64,000 nucleotides of DNA, taken from contig NZ_OZ007030.1 in assembly GCF_963931595.1 (NCBI RefSeq), positions 2,410,481-2,474,480 of the forward strand, given 5' to 3'. Below are positions 18,125 to 28,325 of the stretch, piece after piece; the stretch's first letter is position 1, and every line of letters begins with the position of its first letter. The position numbers were made by a program, and so were the translations under genes. The stretch is from an uncultured Subdoligranulum sp. (GTDB lineage Bacteria; Bacillota; Clostridia; Oscillospirales; Ruminococcaceae). The notes under the pieces were generated by a model that worked only from the letters and a program-made list of their open reading frames with translations, searched no databases and had not been told where the DNA came from.

Positions 18125-20014
18125 ATGAATCAAACCAAACCCAGCCGCAAGGCGCCTCTGAAGGTGCTGAACCGGGTGCTGCGCTATATGCTGCACTACT
18201 ACGCCCTGCCCTTTGCCCTGGTCATTGTATGCATCCTGATCACGGCGGTGGCCACCGTCACCGGCGCCACCTTCCCCCAGAAACTGGTGGATGACTACAT
18301 CGTCCCCATGCTCAATTCCGGCTCCACCGACTTTTCCGGCCTGGCTGCCAGCCTGTTCCAGCTGGCCGCCATCCTGGCGGTGGGCGTCGTCACGGCCTTC
18401 TGCTACAACCGCATCATGGTGTCGGTGAGCCAGGGCACCATGCGCCGGCTCCGGGATGATCTGTTCCATCGCATGGAGAGCCTGCCCATCTCCTACTTTG
18501 ACACCCACGCCCACGGCGACATCATGTCGGTGTACACCAACGATATCGATACGCTGCGCCAGCTGCTCAGCCAGAGCATTCCCCAGATCATCAACACCAG
18601 CGTGACGATGCTGGCCACCCTGATCACCATGCTGGTGCTCAACCCGGCGCTGACCGTCATCTCCATCCTGACGGCCTGCGTCATGGTGACCGTCACGGTG
18701 AACTTCTCCAAGCTGTCCGGCAAGTATTATGTTTTGCAGCAGCGGGACCTGGGCATTGTGGACGGCTTCATCGAGGAGATGCTGGACGGCCAGAAGGTGG
18801 TCAAGGTCTTCTGCCATGAGGACGCCGCCCTGCGGGATTTCCGCAAGGTCAACGACCAGCTGCGGGACAGCGCCGACAAGGCCAACCGCTACGCCAACCT
18901 GCTCATGCCCATCAACGCCAACATCGGCTGGATCAGCTACGTGCTGGTGGCCATCGTGGGCGCCGTGCTGGGCATCAACGGCCTGGCGGGCGTGACCCTT
19001 GGCACCGTCATCACCTTTGTGGGGCTGAACAAGAGCTTCACCAACCCCATCACCCAGATCTCCATGCAGGTCAACTTCGTGGTCACGGCGGCCGCCGGTG
19101 CCCAGCGTGTGTTTGATCTGATGGACCAGACCCCCGAGGCGGACGACGGCTATGTGGAGCTGGTCAACGCCCAGGAGGATGCCGACGGCAACGTGCATCC
19201 TGTGGATCACCGCACCAACGTGTGGGCCTGGAAACATCCCCACAAGGCGGAGGGCACCGTCACCTACACCAAGCTGGAAGGCAGCGTGGTGCTGGACGAT
19301 GTGGACTTCGGTTACACGCCGGAAAAGATGGTGCTGCACAACATCAGTCTGTGGGCGAAGCCCGGCCAGAAGATCGCCTTTGTGGGCGCCACCGGTGCCG
19401 GCAAGACCACCATCACCAACCTGATCAACCGCTTCTACGACATTGCGGACGGCAAGATCCGCTATGACGGCATCAACATCAACAAGATCAAGAAGGCCGA
19501 TCTGCGGCGGAGCCTGGGCATGGTGCTGCAGGACACCCACCTGTTCACCGGCACCGTGATGGACAACATCCGCTACGGCAACCTGGAAGCCAGCGACGAG
19601 GAGTGCATGGCGGCGGCCAAGCTGGCCAACGCCGATGGATTCATCCGCCGCTTGCCCGACGGATACCAGACGATGCTCACCGGCGACGGTGCCAACCTGA
19701 GCCAGGGACAGCGGCAGCTGCTGGCCATTGCCCGCGCCGCCGTGGCGGACCCGCCGGCGCTGATCCTGGATGAAGCCACCTCCTCCATCGATACCCGCAC
19801 CGAGAAACTGGTGCAGGACGGCATGGACGCCCTGATGACGGGACGCACCACCTTCGTGATTGCCCACCGTCTTTCCACCGTGCGCAACGCCGACTGCATC
19901 ATGGTCATGGAACAGGGCCGCATCATCGAACGCGGTACCCATGACGAACTCATCGCCAAACACGGCAAGTATTACCAGCTGTATACCGGCAACTTTGCCG
20001 ACCAACCGGCCTGA
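18125..20014 (+). CDS. ABC exporter, second half of the heterodimer (TMD-NBD, consensus site)
   Basis: The 629-residue partner has a six-helix domain (about 15-320) and an ATPase with Walker A GATGAGKTT, Q-loop VLQDTHLFTG, signature LSQGQRQLL and Walker B plus catalytic Glu LILDEATSSID. Between the membrane domain and the first NBD strand is an insert of about 40 residues (near 345-385, with HPVDHRTNVWAWKHP), a feature of the LmrD/YfiC-type longer subunits. With the preceding gene it should make one canonical and one degenerate ATP site. The operon ends in the strong hairpin inside the repeat element at 20017-20152. Confidence 0.94.
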   Translation: MNQTKPSRKAPLKVLNRVLRYMLHYYALPFALVIVCILITAVATVTGATFPQKLVDDYIVPMLNSGSTDFSGLAASLFQLAAILAVGVVTAFCYNRIMVSVSQGTMRRLRDDLFHRMESLPISYFDTHAHGDIMSVYTNDIDTLRQLLSQSIPQIINTSVTMLATLITMLVLNPALTVISILTACVMVTVTVNFSKLSGKYYVLQQRDLGIVDGFIEEMLDGQKVVKVFCHEDAALRDFRKVNDQLRDSADKANRYANLLMPINANIGWISYVLVAIVGAVLGINGLAGVTLGTVITFVGLNKSFTNPITQISMQVNFVVTAAAGAQRVFDLMDQTPEADDGYVELVNAQEDADGNVHPVDHRTNVWAWKHPHKAEGTVTYTKLEGSVVLDDVDFGYTPEKMVLHNISLWAKPGQKIAFVGATGAGKTTITNLINRFYDIADGKIRYDGININKIKKADLRRSLGMVLQDTHLFTGTVMDNIRYGNLEASDEECMAAAKLANADGFIRRLPDGYQTMLTGDGANLSQGQRQLLAIARAAVADPPALILDEATSSIDTRTEKLVQDGMDALMTGRTTFVIAHRLSTVRNADCIMVMEQGRIIERGTHDELIAKHGKYYQLYTGNFADQPA

Positions 20015-20016
20015 GC

Positions 20017-20152
20017 GTGTGTGTGTTCTTTTCTTGCAAGAAAAGAACCAAAAGAACTCTAATTAAAAATCTCCCGAGGGGGTTTCACCCCCTCGGGAGA
20101 TTTTTGTTTGGAATTTCTTCGGTTCCTTCTTTGCAAAGAAGGAACACACACA
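20017..20152. repeat. 136-bp nested palindromic element containing a terminator
   Basis: The two ends are inverted copies (GTGTGTGTTC at 20019-20028 and GAACACACAC at 20142-20151). Each arm carries its own perfect 24-bp palindrome (20025-20048 and 20122-20145). The centre is a perfect 18-bp-stem hairpin (20065-20082 with 20088-20105, loop TTTCA) with A/T flanks that should terminate transcription in both directions. The left arm and the reverse complement of the right arm stay similar for about 45 bp. This looks like a MITE/REP-type repeat lodged between convergent operons. Confidence 0.8.
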
Positions 20153-21064
20153 TCACTTGCCGGCCAGGAGGATGGCGAGGACGGCCTTTTCCACATGGAG
20201 GCGGTTTTCCGCCTCATCGAAGATCTCATTGGCGTGCTTCTCAAACACATCGGTGGCGATTTCCTCGCCGCGGCGGGCGGGCAGCGGATGCTGCACCATG
20301 CAATCCGGCTTGGCCAGGGCCATCCGGTCTGCATCCAGCGTGAACCCGGTGAAATCCCGGTACCGGCGGTCCCGCTCCCGCTCCATGCCCATGCTCACCC
20401 ACACGTCGGTGAAGAGCACATCGGCGTCCCGGGCGGCCTCGTCGGGGTCATGGACCAGCTTAAAGGCATCGCCGTAGGCCTTGGCCTGCATCAGCACATC
20501 GGCCGACGGACGGTAGCCCTTGGGACAGGCCATGGTGACCTGCATGCCCACGGCCAGACACCCCACGATCAGGCTGTTGGCCATGTTGTAGCCATCCCCC
20601 ACAAAACCCATGCGCAGCCCTTCCAGTTTGCCCTTGTACTCCCGCACCGTCATCAGGTCGGTGAGCACCTGCAAGGGATGGGCGTAGTCGGTCATGCCCG
20701 ACACCACCGGCACACCGCTGTACTGGGCCAGGGCGTCCAGGTCGGTCTGCTTGTAGGTGCGGCAGACGATGGCGTCATAGTACCGTCCCAGCACCCGGGC
20801 GGTGTCCTGGATGGGCTCGCCCCGGGCGGTCTGCAGATCGTTGGCGCTTAAGTAAGTGCCCAGGCCCCCCATCTGGTAGATGCCCACCTCCAGGCTCGTG
20901 CGGGTGCGGGTGGAATGTTTGGCGAACATCAGCGCCACCGCCTTGCCCTGCAGATCCTTGGGGTCGATCCCCTGCTTGTGCAGCCGCTTGTACTCGTCGG
21001 CCACATCCAGGATGTGCAGGATCTCGGCGCGGCTCAGTCCGCCCAGTTTCAACAGATGTTTCAT
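20153..21064 (-). CDS. argF: Ornithine carbamoyltransferase
   Basis: Makes citrulline from ornithine and carbamoyl phosphate. The 303-aa protein has the carbamoyl-phosphate loop STRTRTS (51-57), HPLQ (129-132), the SMG loop in DVWVSMG and the C-terminal FDEAENRLH. The usual ornithine-binding HCLP motif reads HPLP here (259-262), replacing a very conserved Cys by Pro. Last gene of the arg cluster; its ATG overlaps the argD stop by one base (TGATG). Succinyl- or acetyl-ornithine variants were considered, but the rest of the cluster makes free ornithine. Confidence 0.92.
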   Translation of the reverse strand: MKHLLKLGGLSRAEILHILDVADEYKRLHKQGIDPKDLQGKAVALMFAKHSTRTRTSLEVGIYQMGGLGTYLSANDLQTARGEPIQDTARVLGRYYDAIVCRTYKQTDLDALAQYSGVPVVSGMTDYAHPLQVLTDLMTVREYKGKLEGLRMGFVGDGYNMANSLIVGCLAVGMQVTMACPKGYRPSADVLMQAKAYGDAFKLVHDPDEAARDADVLFTDVWVSMGMERERDRRYRDFTGFTLDADRMALAKPDCMVQHPLPARRGEEIATDVFEKHANEIFDEAENRLHVEKAVLAILLAGK

Positions 21065-22242
21065 CACAGTTTCTCCAACACGGTGCGCAGGATGGCGAGG
21101 GCTTTGTCCACATCCTCCTGCGTGAGGATGAGCGGCGGCAGCAGCCGCAGCCGGGTCTTGGCGGTGAGCACCAACAGGCCCTGCTGCTCGCAGGCGGTGC
21201 GCACGGCGGCGGCACCGATGCCCTCCTCGAAGGCGATGCCCACCATCAGGCCGAGACCGCTCACGTCGGTGACGTGGGGCAGCTTTTTCAGTTCCGCCCG
21301 CAGATAGTCCGCCAGCGCACGGTCCCTGGCCAGCAGCTCGTCGGTGAGTTCGTCCATGACCACCAGGGCACCGGCACACACCACCGGGTTGCCGCCGAAG
21401 GTGGAACCGTGGGAACCGGGTCCCATGTGGTCGGCCACCTTTTTGGTCATGACCACGGCGCCGATGGGCAGACCCCCGCCCAGGCCCTTGGCCAGGGTGA
21501 CGATGTCGGGATGCAGGTCAAACTGCTCGCAGGCCAGGAAGGTGCCGGTGCGGCCCACGCCGGTCTGCACCTCGTCCACCAGCAGCAGGATGTCGTGTTC
21601 CTTGCAGAAGGCGGCCACCTTTGCCACATACTCTTTATCCAGGGCGACGACGCCGCCCTCGCCCTGCACCAGTTCCAGCAGCACGGCGCAGGTCTCTTCG
21701 TCAGCGGCGGCTTCCAGGGCGGCGAAATCCCCCGCCGGGATGTAGCCGAACCGCTCGGGGAAGGGTCCGAAATCGTGGTGGAACACATCCTGGCCGGTGG
21801 CGGTCAGGGTGGCCAGCGTGCGGCCGTGGAAGGAGTTGACCAGCGTCAGCACCTTGTTGCGGTCGGGGCCGTAGGTGTCCACGCTGTACTTGCGGGCCGC
21901 CTTGATGGCGCCCTCGTTGGCCTCGGCGCCGGAATTGCCGAAAAACACCGCGTCCAGCCCGGTGCGGCGGCAGAGTTTTTCCGCCAGGGCGCCGCAGGGC
22001 TCGGTGTAGTAGAGGTTGGAGGTGTGCTGCAGCTTGCCCGCCTGGGCCGTGACCGCCGCCACCCAGGCCGGGTGGCAGTAGCCCAGGGAATTGACGCCGA
22101 TGCCCGAGGTGAAGTCCAGGTACTGCTTGCCCTCGGCGTCGGTGGCGACCATGCCCTGGCCGCCCACCAGCGCCACCGGGCTGCGGCCGTAGGTGTGCAG
22201 GACGTAGGTGTCGTCCCTCTTCATGATGGACTGGGTATTCAT
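21064..22242 (-). CDS. argD: Acetylornithine aminotransferase (class III)
   Basis: PLP enzyme that converts N-acetylglutamate semialdehyde to N-acetylornithine. The 392-aa chain starts with the family N-terminus (TYVLHTYGRSPVALVGGQG). It shows FFGNSGAEANEGAIKAARKY, the FHGRTLATL segment, LLLVDEVQTGVGRTG and the PLP-lysine region TLAKGLGGGLPIGAVV. The start has AGGGAGG upstream. It lies between argB and argF with short spacing. Confidence 0.96.
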   Translation of the reverse strand: MNTQSIMKRDDTYVLHTYGRSPVALVGGQGMVATDAEGKQYLDFTSGIGVNSLGYCHPAWVAAVTAQAGKLQHTSNLYYTEPCGALAEKLCRRTGLDAVFFGNSGAEANEGAIKAARKYSVDTYGPDRNKVLTLVNSFHGRTLATLTATGQDVFHHDFGPFPERFGYIPAGDFAALEAAADEETCAVLLELVQGEGGVVALDKEYVAKVAAFCKEHDILLLVDEVQTGVGRTGTFLACEQFDLHPDIVTLAKGLGGGLPIGAVVMTKKVADHMGPGSHGSTFGGNPVVCAGALVVMDELTDELLARDRALADYLRAELKKLPHVTDVSGLGLMVGIAFEEGIGAAAVRTACEQQGLLVLTAKTRLRLLPPLILTQEDVDKALAILRTVLEKL

Positions 22243-22257
22243 TGGCTCTACCTCCCT

Positions 22258-23112
22258 TTAGCGGTTGCCGCGGCGGTAGAACATGGTACCGGCGCCGCGG
22301 TCGGAGAACATCTCCAGCAGAATGGAATGGGGCACCCGGCCGTCGATGATGACCGCCTCGTGGACGCCCTTGTAGATGGCTTCGGCCATGCCCTCGATCT
22401 TGGGCAGCATGCCCCCGGCAATGACCCCCGCCTGCTTGTAACCCTCGATCTCCGAGACTTCCACCTCGGGGATCAGGGTGGATTCGTCGTCCTTATCATA
22501 GAGCAGACCCACAATGTCGGTCATGCTCACCAGCTTTTCGGCGTGGAGGGCGATGGCGATCTCGGCGGCGGCGGTGTCGGCGTTGATGTTGTAGGGGATG
22601 CCGTTGCTGTCCATGCCCACCGTGGCGATGACCGGAATGAAGCTGTCCGCCAGCAGATGGTCGATCAGGGTGGTGTCCACCCGCTCGATCTCGCCCACGT
22701 AGCCAAGGTCCATGTCCGCCTTGCGGGAGCAGGTGATCATGTGGCCGTCCATGCCGCAAAGACCCACGCCGCGGCCCTTGAGCAGCGCCACCAGGTCCTT
22801 GTTCACCTGGCCTGCCAGCACCTGCTGGACGATGCCCATGGTTTCCTTGTCGGTGTAGCGCAGGCCGCCCACAAACTTGGACTCCTTGCCCACCCGCTTG
22901 AGCATCTGGTTGATGGCCGGGCCGCCGCCGTGGACCAGCACCACCCGCACGCCCAGCAGCGTCAGGGTGACCAGGTCGTTCATGACGGCCAGCTTCAGCT
23001 CATCGTTGACCATGGCGTTGCCGCCGTACTTGACGACCAGCGTCTTGCCGTGATATTTCTGGATATAGGGCGTTGCTTCGCTGAAAAGCAGCGCCATCTG
23101 TTCGTTTTTCAT
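22258..23112 (-). CDS. argB: Acetylglutamate kinase
   Basis: Phosphorylates N-acetylglutamate. The 284-aa amino-acid-kinase fold protein carries VVKYGGNAM near residue 27, VLVHGGGPAINQML, the N-acetylglutamate-contacting GLRYTD, and NINADTAAAEIA. The N-terminal helix seen in arginine-inhibited enzymes is present (FSEATPYIQKYHGKTLV). The ATG at 23112 was chosen because GAGGGG precedes it; a TTG one codon upstream is less likely. Confidence 0.96.
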   Translation of the reverse strand: MKNEQMALLFSEATPYIQKYHGKTLVVKYGGNAMVNDELKLAVMNDLVTLTLLGVRVVLVHGGGPAINQMLKRVGKESKFVGGLRYTDKETMGIVQQVLAGQVNKDLVALLKGRGVGLCGMDGHMITCSRKADMDLGYVGEIERVDTTLIDHLLADSFIPVIATVGMDSNGIPYNINADTAAAEIAIALHAEKLVSMTDIVGLLYDKDDESTLIPEVEVSEIEGYKQAGVIAGGMLPKIEGMAEAIYKGVHEAVIIDGRVPHSILLEMFSDRGAGTMFYRRGNR

Positions 23113-23131
23113 CAACCTGTCCCCTCGCTTC

Positions 23132-24358
23132 TCAGGTGCGGTAGTCGCCGTTGATCTTGACGTAGTCGTAGGTCAGATCGCAGCCCCAGGCCTTGGCCGT
23201 GGCATCGCCGGAGCCCAGGTCCACCAGGATCTGGATCTCGTCCTCATGCAGGACCTTGGCGGCCTCCTCCTCGCTGTAGGGGTGGTAGGCGGCGTTCTCG
23301 CAGACAAAGACCTCCCCCGCCCGGCTCTTGAGGCGGACGGCGGTCTTGGAGATGTCGAAGTCTCCCGGGGTGTAGCCGATGGCGCAGAGCACCCGGCCCC
23401 AGTTGGCGTCGGCGCCGAACATGGCGGCCTTGAACAGGGTGGAGTGGATGACGCTCTTGGACACCGCCCGGGCCGTTGCCAGGTCGGGCGCGCCGGTGAC
23501 GATGCACTCCAGCAGCTTGGTGGCACCCTCGCCGTCGGCGGCCAGCTCCCGGCAGAGATGCTCGGCCACGGTGGTCAGCGCCGCCACGAAGGTATCGTAG
23601 TCGGCGGTGCCCTCCGCCACCGCAGCGCCAGACAGGCCGGATGCCAGCAGCAGCACGGTGTCGTTGGTGGAGGTGTCGCCGTCCACCGAGATCTGGTTAA
23701 ACGTGGCCGGCACCACGGTGGACAGCGCCTTCTGCAGCACGGCGGGCTCCACCTGGGCATCGGTGGTCATGAAGAGCAGCATGGTGGCCATGTTGGGGTG
23801 GATCATGCCGGAGCCCTTGGCGATGGCGCCGATGCGGCAGGTCTTGCCGCCCACAGTGAATTCCACCGCGAATTCCTTGGCGTGGGTGTCGGTGGTCATG
23901 ATGGCGGTGGCGGCGTCGTGGCTGCCCTCCGCCGTGGCGGCCAGCTTGGCGGCCGCGGCGGGGACGCCCTTCTCGAAGGGGGTCAGCTCCATGGCCTGGC
24001 CGATGACACCGGTGGAGGCGGGCAGCACGTCGCCGGCATCGATGCCCAGGGCTTTCGCCACCAGATCACAGGTATCCTTGGCCAGCTGGATGCCGTTGGG
24101 TGCACAGGTGTTGGCGTTGCCGCTGTTCACCACAATGGCCTGGGCGTAGCCGTCCTTCAGGTGCTCCCGGTCCACCGTGATGGGCGCGCCGTACACCTTG
24201 TTGGTGGTGTAGCAGCCGGCGCCCGCACAGCGCACATCCGCCTTGATCAGCGCCAGGTCCAGTTTGCTGTGATTGTGCCGGATGCCGCAATGCACACCGG
24301 CCGCCGAAAACCCTTTGGCGGCACAGATGCCGCCTGCAACAGGCTGAAATGTTTCCAT
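23132..24358 (-). CDS. argJ: Bifunctional glutamate N-acetyltransferase / ornithine acetyltransferase
   Basis: ArgJ transfers the acetyl group from N-acetylornithine to glutamate, giving a cyclic acetyl pathway. The 408-aa precursor self-cleaves before the Thr of the conserved MATML motif, seen here in HPNMATMLLFMTTDA. The N-terminal VAGGICAAKGFSAAGVHCGI and the later SVDGDTSTNDTVLLLASG are typical. The ATG at 24358 has GAGAGG about 9 nt upstream; a GTG at 24382 is less likely. No argA/argE is needed if this enzyme is bifunctional. Confidence 0.96.
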   Translation of the reverse strand: METFQPVAGGICAAKGFSAAGVHCGIRHNHSKLDLALIKADVRCAGAGCYTTNKVYGAPITVDREHLKDGYAQAIVVNSGNANTCAPNGIQLAKDTCDLVAKALGIDAGDVLPASTGVIGQAMELTPFEKGVPAAAAKLAATAEGSHDAATAIMTTDTHAKEFAVEFTVGGKTCRIGAIAKGSGMIHPNMATMLLFMTTDAQVEPAVLQKALSTVVPATFNQISVDGDTSTNDTVLLLASGLSGAAVAEGTADYDTFVAALTTVAEHLCRELAADGEGATKLLECIVTGAPDLATARAVSKSVIHSTLFKAAMFGADANWGRVLCAIGYTPGDFDISKTAVRLKSRAGEVFVCENAAYHPYSEEEAAKVLHEDEIQILVDLGSGDATAKAWGCDLTYDYVKINGDYRT

Positions 24359-24397
24359 CTTCGTTTTCCTCTCCCATCCCACGATCTCAAGAATAGT

Positions 24398-25339
24398 TTA
24401 CAGGGCCAGACCCGCACATTCGTCCAGTCCCAGCATCAGGTTCATGCACTGCACCGCCGCGCCGGACGAGCCTTTTCCCAGGTTATCAAACAGGCTGATG
24501 AGCTGCATCTGGGTGCCGTCGGGGTTGGCCAGGCAGAAGATTTCCAGCCGGTCGGAGCCGGCCAGCTTGTTGGCGGCCAAAAAGCCGCCGTCGGTGCCCT
24601 CGTTGAGGGGATGTACCGAGATGATCTTGCCCCCGGCGTAATAGTCCGCCAGCGTGTCGGCCACCTGCTGGGCGGTCAGCCCCAGGGCCGCCAGGTCCAG
24701 GGGGATCATCGTCTCCATGCCGGCGTAGTAGTCCGCCACGATGGGCACGAAGTTGGGGGCGGTGTCCAGCCCGGTGATCGCCTTCATCTCGGGCAGGTGC
24801 TTGTGGTGGAGCGCCAGGCCGTAGGGCCGGGGCGCGTTGAGGGCCGCATCCTCCCGGGGGGCCTCATACTGGGCGATCATCTTCTTGCCGCCGCCGGAGT
24901 ACCCCGTCAGGCTGTAGCAGCAAAGCTGCGCCGTCCTGGGGAGCAGACCCTTTTCCACCAGGGGTGCCACCGGGGCGATAAAACCGGTGGCATGGCAGCC
25001 CGGCACCGCCACACGGGTGGCGGCGGGCAGTTTTGCCTTGGTATCCCCCAGTTCCGGCAGGCCGTAGAGCCAGTCGGGGCTGGTGCGGTGGGCGGTGGAG
25101 GTGTCCAGCACCCGCACGTCGGGCCGCAGCAGCGGCACCACCTCCCGGGCGGCATCGTCCGGCAGGCAGAGGAAGGAGAGATCACTCTCGTTGATCACCG
25201 TTGCCCGGGCGTGCACGTCCTTGCGGTCTGCCTCGGAAATGGTCAGAATTTCAAATTCCGGCCGCGCCGCCAGTCGGTCGGCGATGCGCAGCCCCGTGGT
25301 GCCGGAGGAACCGTCCACGAAAATCTTGTACTTTGCCAC
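24398..25339 (-). CDS. argC: N-acetyl-gamma-glutamyl-phosphate reductase (short type)
   Basis: Reduces N-acetylglutamyl phosphate to the semialdehyde with NADPH. The 313-aa length fits the short (type 2) ArgC class. It has the Rossmann loop VDGSSGTTGLRIADRL at the N-terminus, catalytic Cys in VAVPGCHATGF and the YSLTGYSGGGKKMIAQYE segment. Separated from argH by 18 nt and from argJ by 39 nt on the same strand. Confidence 0.95.
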   Translation of the reverse strand: MAKYKIFVDGSSGTTGLRIADRLAARPEFEILTISEADRKDVHARATVINESDLSFLCLPDDAAREVVPLLRPDVRVLDTSTAHRTSPDWLYGLPELGDTKAKLPAATRVAVPGCHATGFIAPVAPLVEKGLLPRTAQLCCYSLTGYSGGGKKMIAQYEAPREDAALNAPRPYGLALHHKHLPEMKAITGLDTAPNFVPIVADYYAGMETMIPLDLAALGLTAQQVADTLADYYAGGKIISVHPLNEGTDGGFLAANKLAGSDRLEIFCLANPDGTQMQLISLFDNLGKGSSGAAVQCMNLMLGLDECAGLAL

Positions 25340-25357
25340 AAAAACACCTGTTTCTGT

Positions 25358-26740
<1,383 letters not shown>

Positions 26741-26764
26741 AAGAACCCTCCTTAGGGTGGTAAC

Positions 26765-26803
26765 AACAAAATCCGCCGTGGGCTTACAGCCCGCCCACGG
26801 CGG
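26765..26803 (-). terminator. Hairpin between argG and argH
   Basis: On the minus strand CCGCCGTGGGC (26803-26793) pairs perfectly with GCCCACGGCGG (26783-26773) and runs into ATTTTGTTG. It should stop part of argG transcription. Confidence 0.75.
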
Positions 26804-26830
26804 TACGGAATGGTTGCGATAAAGAGGAAA

Positions 26831-28069
26831 TTACTCCTCGGTAGGCCAGCTCTTGGCCAGCTTGGCGCGCTCGGCGATGGGCAGGCCAAACAGGTTGATG
26901 AAGCCGCTGGCGTCGGCCTGGTTGTAGTCGTCATCCTCGCCGAAGGAAGCGGTCTGCTCGTCGTAGAGGGTGTAGGGGCTGGTGACGCCGGCGTTGATCA
27001 TGTTGCCCTTGTAGAGCTTGAGGGTCACATCGCCGGTGACGGTCTTCTGCAGATCGTCGGTGAAGGCGCAGATGGCCTCCCGCAGCGGGGTGAACCACTG
27101 GCCGTTGTAGACCAGCTCGCCCATCTTCTGGGCGATGATCTCCTTGAAGTGGAAGCTCTCCTTGTCGAGCGTGATGGTCTCCAGGACATTATGGGCCTTG
27201 TAGAGGATGGCACCGCCGGGAGTCTCATAGACGCCGCGGCTCTTCATGCCCACCAGCCGGTTCTCCACGATGTCCAGCAGGCCGATGCCGTTTTCGCCGC
27301 CCAGCTTGTTCAGGTACTCCACCAGCTCGACGCTGCCCATCTCCTTGCCGTCCACAGCGGTGGGGATGCCCTTCTCGAAGTGGATCTTCACATAGGTCGG
27401 GGTGTCGGGGGCCTGCTCGGGGCTGACGCCCAGCTCCAGGAAGCCGGGCTTGTTGTACTGGGGCTCCAGAGAGGGCTTCTCCAGGTCCAGGCCCTCATGG
27501 CTCAGATGCCACAGGTTCTTGTCCTTGGAGTAGTTGGTCTCCCGGTTGATCTTCAGGGGAATGTTGTGGGCTTCGGCGTAGTCGATCTCCTCGTCACGGC
27601 TCTTGATGCTCCACTCCCGCCAGGGGGCGATGATGGTCATATCGGGGGCCATGGCCTTGAGGGTCAGCTCAAAACGGACCTGGTCGTTGCCCTTGCCGGT
27701 GCAGCCGTGGCAGATGGCGTCGGCGCCTTCCTTCTTGGCGATGTCGGCCAGCGCCTTGGCGATGCAGGGACGGGCATGGGAGGTGCCCAGCAGATAATCC
27801 TCATACTTGGCGTCCGCCTTCAGGCAGGGCCAGATGTAGTTTTCGATGTAGTCCTTCTTCAGGTCCAGCACGTAGAGCTTGGAGGCGCCGGTCTTGATGG
27901 CTTTCTCCTCCAGGCCGTCCAGCTCGGTGCCCTGGCCCACGTCGCCGGAAACCGCAATGACTTCGCAGTTGTTGTAGTTTTCCTTCAGCCAGGGGATGAT
28001 GATGGAGGTATCCAGGCCGCCGGAGTAGGCCAGTACGACTTTCTTGATGTCCGCTTTGTTCTTTTTCAT
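26831..28069 (-). CDS. argG: Argininosuccinate synthase
   Basis: Joins citrulline and aspartate using ATP. The 412-aa protein begins with a short Lys-rich stretch and the N-type ATP pyrophosphatase loop [18 protein letters not shown]. It continues with [19 protein letters not shown] [17 protein letters not shown] and [17 protein letters not shown]. First gene of the arg cluster, directly behind the promoter and ArgR-type box. Confidence 0.97.
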   Translation of the reverse strand: MKKNKADIKKVVLAYSGGLDTSIIIPWLKENYNNCEVIAVSGDVGQGTELDGLEEKAIKTGASKLYVLDLKKDYIENYIWPCLKADAKYEDYLLGTSHARPCIAKALADIAKKEGADAICHGCTGKGNDQVRFELTLKAMAPDMTIIAPWREWSIKSRDEEIDYAEAHNIPLKINRETNYSKDKNLWHLSHEGLDLEKPSLEPQYNKPGFLELGVSPEQAPDTPTYVKIHFEKGIPTAVDGKEMGSVELVEYLNKLGGENGIGLLDIVENRLVGMKSRGVYETPGGAILYKAHNVLETITLDKESFHFKEIIAQKMGELVYNGQWFTPLREAICAFTDDLQKTVTGDVTLKLYKGNMINAGVTSPYTLYDEQTASFGEDDDYNQADASGFINLFGLPIAERAKLAKSWPTEE

Positions 28070-28121
28070 ATTCTTCCCTCTCCTGTTCTGCCAGCGCCGG
28101 GGATCGGTTGCTTGCCGTCGC

Positions 28122-28135
28122 TGAATATTTATTCA
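28122..28135. promoter_or_regulatory. ARG box (ArgR/AhrC operator)
   Basis: TGAATATTTATTCA is a perfect palindrome matching the TGAAT-N4-ATTCA core of ArgR operators. It lies about 14-27 bp downstream of the argG -10, where a bound repressor would block initiation. A partial second copy (ATGAATATTCAT, 28264-28275) lies upstream. Confidence 0.8.
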
Positions 28136-28148
28136 TTCAATGATGTAT

Positions 28149-28176
28149 ATTATACAACTTTTACGGCAAAAGACAA
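28149..28176 (-). promoter_or_regulatory. Promoter of the arginine cluster
   Basis: On the minus strand TTGTCT (28176-28171), 16 bp, TATAAT (28154-28149). Confidence 0.7.
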
Positions 28177-28325
28177 GTGGAAAATCCCACAAAGGAGTTT
28201 CCACTTTTCCGTTGTTTTTGGGCATTCTGTACAGGAGCGCATGCCCTGTATGCGATTTTCTGCATGAATATTCATTTTTACTTGCAGAATTCCCGCTGGT
28301 CACCGTCCTTTTTCCGCCTTAGTAT

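Noticed and set aside
20025..20145. A CRISPR-like or attachment-site reading of the repeated palindromes
   Set aside because: Only two palindromic arms in inverted order and no spacers, cas genes or integrase nearby; a nested palindrome element fits better.
28140..28322. A 60-codon plus-strand frame in the arg promoter region
   Set aside because: No SD and no motif, and it overlaps the argG promoter; more likely regulatory DNA.
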